Source of the DNA: SAR324 cluster bacterium
GTDB taxonomy: Bacteria > SAR324 > NAC60-12
DNA: 64,000 nucleotides
Assembly (NCBI GenBank): GCA_028281495.1
Contig: JANQJU010000043.1
Coordinates: 32,316-96,315 of the forward strand
Direction: 5' to 3'
Below, in pieces: positions 1 to 7,620 of this stretch (position 1 is its first letter; the number at the start of each line of letters is the position of its first letter). Under the pieces are notes generated by a model, which had not been told where the DNA came from, searched no databases, and worked only from the letters and a program-made list of their open reading frames with translations. A program made the translations under genes and the position numbers.

Positions 1-602
1 GCTGTCAATCGCTGTTCTTCGTCGTCGAGATCCAAATAAGCAGCCATCAAATCATGGATCCGTTGAGCGGCTGTATCTTGAATCTTTTTTGCTTGGTTGA
101 GGTCCACCTGTTGAGCCTGAACATCCATTTCCAGTTCATGTAGACGTTTCAGCAGATCCATCATTTCTCGAATCGTATAGGCGTTGGCAAAGGAGGCAGG
201 AGAGTCTGGTACGGGAAATGGGGATTCCTCCAGCAACTGAATCGTTTGCTCTAGCCGTGTTAAAAAATTTTCAATTTTTGGTAGGACCGATGCCTGAAGC
301 TCAAGGCGGAGTTGTTTTCGTAACTGTTCTAAGAACGAACGAGAAATTTGAAGTTTTTCCTTTAACGGAGCGGTTTGAGTTTCATTGTAGTATTGCCACC
401 ATTGTGGGGTGAGTTGGATCGGATTTGGTGGAGAACTAGGTAACTCGGTGGCATCTGCCATTTCTTGCGACATTCCGCTTCCACTGAGCGCTCCACAAAG
501 TAGGGCCATTAGCAATCCATGCCGCATCCACATAAATGCAAGGCTTTTCATTGATTTCCAAATTACCAATTTTGAGATCTCTTGAGAGTCGTGTTGAACC
601 AT
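1..602 (-). CDS. Exported coiled-coil protein, N-terminal part only (possible MscS-type channel)
   Basis: An open frame without stops runs from an ATG at 602 off the left edge, about 200 codons. AAAGG lies 5 nt before this ATG. A second in-frame ATG at 551 gives a better signal peptide (MKSLAF, then a hydrophobic stretch), so the true start may be 551. After the signal comes a segment reading LTPQWWQYYNE, then Gln/Glu/Leu-rich helices typical of a periplasmic coiled coil. A short WW(Q/N)Y segment followed by long helices resembles the N-terminal periplasmic region of some MscS-family mechanosensitive channels, but the channel domain would lie outside the window. The identification is therefore only a suggestion; that this is an exported helical protein is better supported. 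Confidence 0.55.
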   Translation of the reverse strand, partial: MVQHDSQEISKLVIWKSMKSLAFMWMRHGLLMALLCGALSGSGMSQEMADATELPSSPPNPIQLTPQWWQYYNETQTAPLKEKLQISRSFLEQLRKQLRLELQASVLPKIENFLTRLEQTIQLLEESPFPVPDSPASFANAYTIREMMDLLKRLHELEMDVQAQQVDLNQAKKIQDTAAQRIHDLMAAYLDLDDEEQRLT

Positions 603-954
603 GATGCCTTTCTGTTAGATTGACTGGTTATCTATATGCAGTGCTGATCTGTGATTTACTATCAAGTAAGGATCCGGATGGATAGATGCACCTCCTAGAA
701 GTGAGCACTTTTTTGATATCAAGACTAATAAAAAAAGTTAGTGAAATACTTCACTGTTATTTTTGAATTCCATCCAGGTTATAAACGGTCTCAAACTCAG
801 TTTTAACGGAGCATGATTGGTTGATAGAAATATACTTTCTGTTAGCAAGTCCTCCAAGTTTCACCATCAATGCCAGATGTGTAGTCTCGAAGAAAATTTG
901 GTACTGAGTGAATATGGCACGATACATATGCTAGAGTTAAAGAAGAGGTCTTTC
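603..954. other. Intergenic region between divergent genes
   Basis: This 352-nt stretch separates the leftward gene starting at 602 from the rightward gene starting at 955. It is AT-rich in its middle part (about 711-760), as expected for divergent promoters, but I see no convincing -35/-10 pair, hairpin or repeat. The rightward frame stays open upstream of 955, but the clear ribosome-binding site at 945-948 argues that this upstream part is untranslated. Confidence 0.5.
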
Positions 955-2220
955 ATGTTTCGTCGCAAGCGTACTTGTTTTGTATTCCTTTCGCGCCATC
1001 AATTGTGGATTGTGCAACAGAAGCATCTCGTGCAAGCGGAAACCTTCGAAGCGGGAGTTAAAGCTCAAGATGTGATCCGCAATTGTTTACAATGGGAGGT
1101 GCAGCGACTTGTATTGTTATTAGAACCGCCTTGGATCTTTGTGAATTTTGATCGAACCATACCCCTTTCTCGTCGAGACACGCGCCAGTACGCTGAACGC
1201 ATGTTGACCTTTCGGGGTCTGGGAGAGCAACAAATTGTCAAGGTGGGAGCTGGTTTTTTAGAGTTACCCATTCGGAACCAACGAGGATTGCTCTGTGGTG
1301 GTTTACCTCCTCAAACCCAAGCCCTAGTGGAAAGCTTGGAGCAACAACATCGTATGGAGGTCCAATGTGTGCCTTTGTTTTATGCTTGCGTTCCGGAATT
1401 GCTACAGCAAGAATCCGACATGATGTGGTTTTACGGTTTGGAGCAATTCGCCTTTGTAGAAAAACAAGGCCGTGTTTTGGAACGTTTGATTCCGTTACCG
1501 AATCATCTTTCCATGTCTACCTATGAACGAATTATCAGCGACACGATTCGCTCTCTTCCGGGAAAATTGCCTACTTTTCGGTTGGGCGATATTTCACAGG
1601 CTTCTTTTGCCAAAGAACGCCCCGTTTCGATTACCAAGGTGGCCTCCCATTGGCGAGGCTTGGGACGGAATCCTTACCGAGGGTTTTGGTGGGGGACTGA
1701 AAATTGGTCCTGGGAACTTTCTGGAAAAGTAGCTGTTGTTGCAGGGTGTATTAGTCTATTGATTGGTTTTTATTATTGGTATGACTCCACAACCCAACAC
1801 ATCCAACAAAGACAACAGCAATTGGAAGCCGCTCTACAACAACTTCAAGAGGATGAAATCCAAATTGATCGACTTGCCGCCTATCAACGTCAGCAAGAAC
1901 GTTTTGCCCAAGTCAATACGGTATATCAGCAACTCCAAGGAGCCTCATGGGCTACGCACCACTTGCTTTCACAATTGATCCATCCACTGCCACCCCAAGT
2001 ATGGATTAAACATTTTTCCTACGAAGCCCAACGCTTGGACCTGATGCTTTTGACTTTGCATAGTCCTCAAATTCCCCATGTTTTAGAAATTTTGGGGAAG
2101 ATCCCGGCAGTGCAATCGGTGCATCTGAGGTCACAAGAATCTCTCCAGATTCAAAAACAACAGGTGACTGAATTTATACTTGCGATTGAACTCAACCCCA
2201 ACCAACTGAAAAGCCTGTGA
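955..2220 (+). CDS. Orphan PilM/PilN (GspL)-like inner-membrane protein
   Basis: A 421-residue protein with a cytoplasmic N-terminal half, one membrane segment (VAVVAGCISLLIGFYYWY, about residues 257-276), a Gln-rich coiled coil (about 280-330) and a C-terminal domain reading like the ferredoxin-like PilN/GspL periplasmic domain (PLPPQVWIKHFSY followed by a beta-alpha-beta pattern). This layout matches GspL of type II secretion or a fused PilM-PilN of type IV pili. The frame is open from 817, but I chose ATG 955 because GAGG sits 6 nt before it. No other pilus or secretion genes are adjacent. The stop overlaps the MFS gene by 4 nt, so the two are probably translated together. The N-terminal half has no ATPase motif I can recognise, so assignment to PilM is inference. 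Confidence 0.6.
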   Translation: MFRRKRTCFVFLSRHQLWIVQQKHLVQAETFEAGVKAQDVIRNCLQWEVQRLVLLLEPPWIFVNFDRTIPLSRRDTRQYAERMLTFRGLGEQQIVKVGAGFLELPIRNQRGLLCGGLPPQTQALVESLEQQHRMEVQCVPLFYACVPELLQQESDMMWFYGLEQFAFVEKQGRVLERLIPLPNHLSMSTYERIISDTIRSLPGKLPTFRLGDISQASFAKERPVSITKVASHWRGLGRNPYRGFWWGTENWSWELSGKVAVVAGCISLLIGFYYWYDSTTQHIQQRQQQLEAALQQLQEDEIQIDRLAAYQRQQERFAQVNTVYQQLQGASWATHHLLSQLIHPLPPQVWIKHFSYEAQRLDLMLLTLHSPQIPHVLEILGKIPAVQSVHLRSQESLQIQKQQVTEFILAIELNPNQLKSL

Positions 2221-3401
2221 CTTCACGCCCTCCTTGGATTCTTCCCACAATTATCATCTCCCAGTTTGCAGGGACTTCACTGTGGTTTGCAAGTAATGCT
2301 GTACTTGCCGATCTGCAACGTCAATGGAATCTGGAAAGCTCTGCTTTGAGTTACATGACATCTGCTGTCCAATTTGGATTCATTGCGGGAACTTTGTGTT
2401 TTGCCTTTTTTGCGATTGCAGATCGTTTTTCTCCACGCTGGGTGTTTTTTGGATGTTCCGTTTTGGGAGCATTATCAAATGTCAGTATGTTTGCAGCTCA
2501 AGGCTTCTATTCGCTTATGGTTCTAAGGTTTCTCACCGGATTTTTTTTAGCAGGCATTTACCCGGTGGGAATGAAGATCGCAGCAGGCTGGTACCGAGAA
2601 GGCTTGGGAAATGCCTTAGGGTTTTTAGTCGGAGCGTTGGTATTGGGCACGGCTTTTCCGCATCTGTTGAAGGGGTGGGGGCAAACGCTACCTTGGGAAC
2701 AAGTGATTCTACTGATTTCTGGGGTTGCGTTGCTAGGAGGGATACTGATGTTGTGGCTGGTTCCAGATGGCCCCTTTTTATTCAAAGGCACACGATTCAA
2801 TAGCAAAGCGTTGTTCATTATTTTTCAATCGAAAGACTTGCGGTCTGCTTCATTCGGTTATTTCGGGCACATGTGGGAAATTTATACATTGTGGGCTTTC
2901 ATTCCGCTATGGCTTGCCGCCTATGCACAACAGGTGGAAATTTCTTTGAATATTTCGTTGTGGTCGTTTGGCATCATAGCCGCGGGCAGTTTGGGATGTA
3001 TGGGAGGAGGAATTCTTTCTAGGCGTTTTGGGAGTGCCCAGGTCGCGTTTTTTCAATTGTGTTCATCGGGAATCTGTTGCGCGCTGTCACCTTGGCTGTT
3101 TGGTGGCTCTCCGGAATGGTTCCTCGGATTTCTGTTGTTTTGGGGGATGGTGGCTGCTGGAGATTCGCCCCAGTTTTCTGCTTTGACTGCTCAGGCTGCG
3201 CCTCGTGAATATGTGGGATCGGCCTTGACCATTGTCACTTGTATTGGTTTTTCGATTACGATTGTGAGCATTCAACTTCTCAATTTCTTGTTACCTCTAT
3301 TCTCTCCATCGTGGCTTTTTTTACTGCTTACAGTGGGGCCAGTATTCGGTCTCATTGCCCTGAAGCCCCTCGTTGCCATTCCGCGTTCGCAACCAAAGTG
3401 A
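2217..3401 (+). CDS. Major facilitator superfamily transporter
   Basis: A 394-residue polytopic membrane protein with about 12 hydrophobic helices. The start is FAGTSLWFASNAVLADLQ-like, a pattern common in small-molecule and drug MFS proteins. The helix 2-3 loop holds D-R-F-S-P-R-W, a shortened form of the MFS A-motif. The start codon is GTG overlapping the previous stop (GTGA), which implies translational coupling to the PilM/PilN-like gene; the next in-frame Met lies well inside helix 2. The substrate cannot be read from sequence. recD follows after 11 nt, so these genes probably form one transcript although their functions look unrelated. Confidence 0.8.
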   Translation: MTSRPPWILPTIIISQFAGTSLWFASNAVLADLQRQWNLESSALSYMTSAVQFGFIAGTLCFAFFAIADRFSPRWVFFGCSVLGALSNVSMFAAQGFYSLMVLRFLTGFFLAGIYPVGMKIAAGWYREGLGNALGFLVGALVLGTAFPHLLKGWGQTLPWEQVILLISGVALLGGILMLWLVPDGPFLFKGTRFNSKALFIIFQSKDLRSASFGYFGHMWEIYTLWAFIPLWLAAYAQQVEISLNISLWSFGIIAAGSLGCMGGGILSRRFGSAQVAFFQLCSSGICCALSPWLFGGSPEWFLGFLLFWGMVAAGDSPQFSALTAQAAPREYVGSALTIVTCIGFSITIVSIQLLNFLLPLFSPSWLFLLLTVGPVFGLIALKPLVAIPRSQPK

Positions 3402-3412
3402 TGGTATAGCCT

Positions 3413-5560
3413 ATGTCGCTTGATATCTCGATAACTCCATGGGGGACTGCCCGGGACACATTTTTCCAGAATTCGAACACGGCCACATCAACGGATGTCA
3501 AATCGATGTTTCGGCCTAAAGGCCTTCCTATGGCACTCCGTGAGGTGCTGGATAGTTGTGAGGCTTTGGGATTATCCCCTGCTTATTTTTATCAAGCTTG
3601 GGATATGATTCATTGGCAGAAAGCAGAAGTTTCTTCCGAAACCCAAGCGGCGCTGGTGGCATTGCTCCTCCTTTCTCACAAATTTTTGCAGGTCGGGAAT
3701 ACCTGTTTGCCTTTGCGAGACCAGCAGGGAAACTGGCAGGTTGTCGAGCATTTCATAAATCATGGTATAGCTCCCAAAGCTGCACAAACTTATGCTGCTG
3801 TGATTCCTGATTTATTGGAATCCGCTCAATGGCGTTGGTTGTTTGGCAGCTCCTCTGACTTCACGCCCTTTGTGCTAACAGAAAACAGTACTTTGCTCTA
3901 TCATCAAAAGTTATTCTTGAGTGAACGGACGTTTGTGGAAGCCTTTCAGCGTCGGCTCGTTCGGCATCCTGAAATCCCATCTTCGGATCGGGTGCAACAA
4001 GTTTTAGATGAAGTTTTGGAACAGTATCCCATCCGGGTCGGTTCCCAACCAATGCAACTTTCTCCAGAGCAACAATTGGCCTTGTTGGTGGCATTGCAGT
4101 CTTCTGTCACGATCATTTCAGGTGGGCCAGGGACTGGGAAAACTTCAATTGTAGTGCTGATTTTAAGGTTATTGTATCGCCTGGGTTTGGCCTCACATGT
4201 GGCCTTAGCCGCTCCCACAGGTCGGGCGGCCAAACGCATGGCTGAATCGATCGAACAAGGATTGAAATCGATTCCATCAGAGCCTGACACTGCTCCAGAT
4301 CAAATGTTGCTCGAACGTTTGCCGGAATCACAAACCTTACATCGTTTGCTGGGGTATAATCCGCAGTCGCATGCCTTCCGCTATCATGCAAACAACCCTT
4401 TGGAACATCAAATCGTGATTGTGGACGAAGCTTCTATGATTGATATGGCGTTGATGTCAAAACTCATCCAAGCCCTGACCCCCTCAGTCCCCAGCATGGC
4501 TGCGCCAGCACGGTTAATTTTACTAGGAGACGCCAATCAATTGCCTTCTGTCGGAGCTGGAGCTGTTTTGATGGACTTGGTGCCGTCTACCCCTTCGTTG
4601 ACAGCGTCTCAACACACCTTACTGCTTGAACAAGCCCCGCATTTGCAAGCGCTGTTGGCCTCCTATGAACAGACTCCTACCGAAATAGAGGCTCCTGGGG
4701 TAGTCCGCTTGACACGAAGCTACCGTCAACGAAAAGAGGATCCTCAAGGTAAAAATATTTTAGAGGTTGCCCACAAAGTGAATGTGATGCGGGATCAAGG
4801 CTGGGATTTCAATTTCTTGTTCGAAAGCCAACAGGAAGGGGATGGAGTGATCCAGACCATCAGAACTCCTGAAGCGTATCCGTGGGAGAACGTCTACTTT
4901 TTGGAGCAGGACAATGCACCCCATGAAATCGAGAGTTTTGTCCATTTCTGGAAAGGCACATTTTTTCAAACCCCTGCTTGGCGTGCGTTGATCCAACCAC
5001 TCTATTCTCCTGAATTGCCTGCACATCAGGTTGCCGATTTGGATCGACTGTTTGAGTTTTATAATCAAAGCCGACTTTTGTCTTTGATGCGGATTTCTCA
5101 CACAGGGGTGGATTTCTTGAACCAACGGTTTCGTCAACAATTAGGAATTTCAGAAGAAGGCTGGTATGCAGGAGCACCCATCATGGTGCAACAAAATGAC
5201 TACGACAACGACCTGTTCAATGGAGATCAAGGCTTGTGTCTGCGGTTTGCCCATCCCACAATGGGAGCCTCCGAATTACGAGTGGTTTTTCCGACAAGCC
5301 AAGGCTATCGCACCTACTACCCACATCAATTGCGAAATATCCAACTCGCTTATGCGATGACAGTCCATAAAAGTCAGGGATCGGAATATGAGCATGTGGC
5401 AATCGTCTTACCCGCAGAAGCCAACGCCCTCTTGATCAAAGAGATGATCTATACTGCGGTCACACGTGCGAAAAAATCGGTCCTCATACTGGGAAAAAGC
5501 GAAATACTTCAACAAGCGGTCTTTCATAAAGTGCAACGATTCAGCGGAATTCGTCGATAA
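3413..5560 (+). CDS. recD: Exodeoxyribonuclease V alpha-type helicase RecD
   Basis: A 715-residue superfamily 1B DNA helicase. Visible motifs are Walker A GGPGTGKTS (about residues 237-245), Walker B VDEAS (about 336), motif III GDANQLPSVGAG, and near the C terminus TVHKSQGSEY followed by YTAVTRAKK (motifs V and VI). The N-terminal segment (LLLLSHKFLQVGNTCLPL) matches the RecB-interacting domain of RecD1, not the long N terminus of RecD2. In RecBCD the protein is the 5'-3' motor that processes double-strand ends. It is longer than the roughly 600 residues of E. coli RecD, with extra sequence around residues 420-560. recB and recC are not in this window. The ATG at 3413 has no good Shine-Dalgarno sequence, consistent with coupling to the upstream gene. 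Confidence 0.88.
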   Translation: MSLDISITPWGTARDTFFQNSNTATSTDVKSMFRPKGLPMALREVLDSCEALGLSPAYFYQAWDMIHWQKAEVSSETQAALVALLLLSHKFLQVGNTCLPLRDQQGNWQVVEHFINHGIAPKAAQTYAAVIPDLLESAQWRWLFGSSSDFTPFVLTENSTLLYHQKLFLSERTFVEAFQRRLVRHPEIPSSDRVQQVLDEVLEQYPIRVGSQPMQLSPEQQLALLVALQSSVTIISGGPGTGKTSIVVLILRLLYRLGLASHVALAAPTGRAAKRMAESIEQGLKSIPSEPDTAPDQMLLERLPESQTLHRLLGYNPQSHAFRYHANNPLEHQIVIVDEASMIDMALMSKLIQALTPSVPSMAAPARLILLGDANQLPSVGAGAVLMDLVPSTPSLTASQHTLLLEQAPHLQALLASYEQTPTEIEAPGVVRLTRSYRQRKEDPQGKNILEVAHKVNVMRDQGWDFNFLFESQQEGDGVIQTIRTPEAYPWENVYFLEQDNAPHEIESFVHFWKGTFFQTPAWRALIQPLYSPELPAHQVADLDRLFEFYNQSRLLSLMRISHTGVDFLNQRFRQQLGISEEGWYAGAPIMVQQNDYDNDLFNGDQGLCLRFAHPTMGASELRVVFPTSQGYRTYYPHQLRNIQLAYAMTVHKSQGSEYEHVAIVLPAEANALLIKEMIYTAVTRAKKSVLILGKSEILQQAVFHKVQRFSGIRR

Positions 5561-5594
5561 TTTATCTCTCATTAACCTCTTAGCAGGAGAAAGT

Positions 5595-6149
5595 ATGGCA
5601 GTCACCCCCTCCAATATGATTCCTCTGGGCTTCTTAGCTCCTTCATTCCAATTAACCGATACACTGAGTGGCAACACGGTGAGTTTGGATGAAATTAAAT
5701 CCGACCAAGCGACTGTGATCATGTTCATTTGCAATCACTGTCCATTCGTGAAGCACGTACAATCGCAATTGGTGCAGTTGGCTCAAGATTATCAATCCAA
5801 AGGTGTGGCATTCGTAGCCATCAGTTCCAATGACGTGGCCAATTACCCTGCCGATGCCCCTGATAAAATGAAGGCTTTGGCAACGGAACTCGGCTATACA
5901 TTCCCGTATCTCTATGATGAGACGCAAGAGGTGGCCAAAGCGTATGAAGCTGCCTGCACTCCCGATTTTTATATTTTTGATGGAGATTTGAAGTGTAAGT
6001 ATCGAGGACAATTGGATGATTCCCGTCCAGGCAACGGGAAACCCGTCACCGGACAGGATATTCGGCATGCGTTGGATAGCATGTTAAGCGGTCAGCCTGT
6101 TTCGGCTAATCAGCAACCGAGTGTGGGATGTAACATCAAGTGGAAATAG
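5595..6149 (+). CDS. Thioredoxin-fold (AhpC/TSA-like redoxin) protein
   Basis: A 184-residue cytoplasmic protein of the redoxin superfamily. It contains the typical MFICNHCPFVKH segment, giving a CxxC pair (Cys-Asn-His-Cys) at the end of strand beta-1, and a later ACTPDFYIFD stretch that provides the cis-proline region. Proteins with CNHCPFV are a recognised thioredoxin/peroxiredoxin-like family with undefined substrates. The frame is open upstream into recD, but the ATG at 5595 is preceded by AGGAGA at a good distance and is the sensible start. It follows recD by 34 nt and converges with the next gene. Confidence 0.85.
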   Translation: MAVTPSNMIPLGFLAPSFQLTDTLSGNTVSLDEIKSDQATVIMFICNHCPFVKHVQSQLVQLAQDYQSKGVAFVAISSNDVANYPADAPDKMKALATELGYTFPYLYDETQEVAKAYEAACTPDFYIFDGDLKCKYRGQLDDSRPGNGKPVTGQDIRHALDSMLSGQPVSANQQPSVGCNIKWK

Positions 6150-6168
6150 CCTTGGCTCACAGGTCCAT

Positions 6169-6879
6169 TCAACTCAACATCATGGGGAAAGCAGGAGTTT
6201 CCTGCTCTCCCTCTTGAAGTTCTGACATTAAGGATTCGATGATGTGCTGCTTTGCCGGCTGTTTGCCCAACAAGTCATAAAGGGCATCTAAGGCTTGAAA
6301 GCCATCCGGTTCAGTCATCATCTCGAAATCTCGTGCAAGCCATTCAAACTTTCGTAGATCCTGTTCCTGCAGGCACGCGGTTTGATAATACTCAATCAAC
6401 TCACCTAAGATTTGCTGGTACTCATGAAAGAGTGCCAAATCCAACAAAAAATCGCGATCTGTAGGGCTTTGAGCCAAACCCAACAAAATCAGTTGCTTCA
6501 ATTTAGGATGGGCTAATTTGAAGTACTTGGCAATGAACGAGACATTCACCCTGTCCGTATGCACTTCTTCACAATACGTGTTTACCACTCGTTCATCTAA
6601 ACCGAAGTGACCTTCAAAATAAGCCATCAGATATTCCTGATTTCCATTTTCTGGAATCATAGGTTGCGATCCTAAACTTTCTGGTAACTCGTCTTCGACC
6701 CAGATGAATCCCAACCGCTCCAAACCATCCGCCCATTCCTGCGGGTACTGACGGATGACTTTTTTAGCACTTCGTCCCATCTCGCGATGAAGTGCCGACA
6801 GTTCCTCCAGCCATTCATAATAATCTCCTTCAAAATGACTGAATTCTATACTTTCTTCCACGTCCTGATCCTTTTTCAT
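6169..6879 (-). CDS. Hypothetical acidic helical protein
   Basis: A 236-residue, mostly alpha-helical, acidic protein with no signal peptide, membrane segment or motif I recognise. The helical pattern in the second half (KLKQLILLGLAQSPTDRDFLL and similar) is vaguely HEAT/TPR-like. The frame is open to 6897, but that ATG lies upstream of an excellent ribosome-binding site (AAAGGAGG) that points to the internal ATG at 6879. It converges with the redoxin gene, 19 nt between stops. Function unknown. Confidence 0.7.
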   Translation of the reverse strand: MKKDQDVEESIEFSHFEGDYYEWLEELSALHREMGRSAKKVIRQYPQEWADGLERLGFIWVEDELPESLGSQPMIPENGNQEYLMAYFEGHFGLDERVVNTYCEEVHTDRVNVSFIAKYFKLAHPKLKQLILLGLAQSPTDRDFLLDLALFHEYQQILGELIEYYQTACLQEQDLRKFEWLARDFEMMTEPDGFQALDALYDLLGKQPAKQHIIESLMSELQEGEQETPAFPMMLS

Positions 6880-7020
6880 ATTCCTCCTTTGGAACAATTA
6901 AGCACTGGCTCCTAAGGAACAGTGAAACTAAAAGGTGAACAGAGCCAGCTTACCTGAAAACGGGCAGTCACAAAAGGAATTTAAATAGGTAGGACGTCAG
7001 GAAATTTGCTTTTACATTAT

Positions 7021-7116
7021 AAAAGCGTTTGGAATCTAGCTGTTGAACGAAAAATAAACTAATAAAAGCGTTTGGGAAAGAAAAACTCACGAGTGAAGAA
7101 ATAGAAAAGCGTTAGG
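7021..7116 (+). repeat. Three iteron-like direct repeats (AAAAGCGTTTGG)
   Basis: AAAAGCGTTTGG occurs at 7021-7032 and 7064-7075, and AAAAGCGTTAGG (one mismatch) at 7105-7116. All are in the same orientation, with start-to-start spacing of 43 and 41 bp, close to four helical turns, so bound proteins would lie on one face of the DNA. Each copy is followed by a purine-rich RRAA tail. Spacing and orientation resemble iterons or operator arrays; what binds them is unknown. Confidence 0.6.
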
Positions 7117-7157
7117 AAATAGAAGCTTTATGAGAAAGGACAAGCAGGGTGGGAGAT

Positions 7158-7203
7158 ACCGGAGGGCCGCAAGGCCCCTCAACCTCACGGAAGTTCCTCC
7201 GGT
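7158..7203 (+). other. Nested GC-rich hairpin (possible structured RNA)
   Basis: An outer 8-bp stem ACCGGAGG (7158-7165) / CCTCCGGT (7196-7203) encloses a small inner hairpin GCC-GCAA-GGC (7166-7175) capped by a GNRA-type GCAA tetraloop. A competing five-pair inner stem, GGGCC/GGCCC, is also possible. There is no adjoining T-run, so it is not a plain terminator. It could be part of a small RNA or a DNA structure belonging to the repeat region. It matches no riboswitch class I know. Confidence 0.4.
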
Positions 7204-7401
7204 GCCCGGTGGTATGGCTGTAGCTTATTGGCTGAATCGAATTCATGTGAGAAACTCGATGTCGTGTAGTTGTCTTTACTTTCTGCATGGCAGGGGCCAA
7301 CTGGATTGCGAAAAATTATTTTTTTAGCAATGCTTTGATATCGTATGAGTTTTTGATGCAAAAAAATCTTTTTGGTTGTTTCCCTCTTTCGTCGGAACAT
7401 G

Positions 7402-7475
7402 TTCTTTTTTTTGCCACAAGAATTCTTTCTTTTGACGCAAGTCATATTTCTTTTGACGCAAGAGGATTCTTGTGG
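7402..7475. repeat. 21-bp-period repeat array within an inverted repeat
   Basis: The 16-bp sequence TTTCTTTTGACGCAAG occurs exactly at 7426-7441 and 7447-7462 (period 21 bp, two helical turns), with a third diverged copy at 7402-7420 (TTTTTTTTGCCACAAG-like). The array is bracketed by the inverted repeat CCACAAGAAT (7414-7423) / ATTCTTGTGG (7466-7475). It ends about 145 bp before the MT-A70-like gene and could be a protein-binding operator or centromere-like site. Confidence 0.55.
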
Positions 7476-7620
7476 AGGAAAAATAAAACAAATCTTCCCT
7501 CCAAGATTCTAAATTGACCAATAATTAAGGACTGAGTAAACTCTTGTTACTTTTCATGATGTGATATGAAAATCGTTGAATATTTTTATCAAGAAAATAA
7601 TATTTTTAGGATAAACTTTT

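Larger units (their letters stand above)
6880..7620. other. Large repeat-bearing intergenic region
   Basis: These 741 nt carry no convincing gene. They hold three copies of a 12-bp direct repeat at 7021-7116, a nested GC-rich hairpin at 7158-7203, and a 21-bp-period repeat array bounded by an inverted repeat at 7402-7475, then an AT-rich run (7556-7620) just before the MT-A70-like gene. Short frames across 7130-7445 follow the repeats and hairpin and have no ribosome-binding sites. The organisation resembles a replication, partition or operator region more than an ordinary promoter. Confidence 0.6.

Noticed and set aside
817..954. Upstream extension of the PilM/PilN-like protein
   Set aside because: Open frame but no ribosome-binding site at 817; GAGG before ATG 955 and composition favour the internal start.
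7130..7327. 65-codon frame across the hairpin
   Set aside because: Its sequence follows the GC-rich hairpin, there is no ribosome-binding site, and composition is not protein-like.
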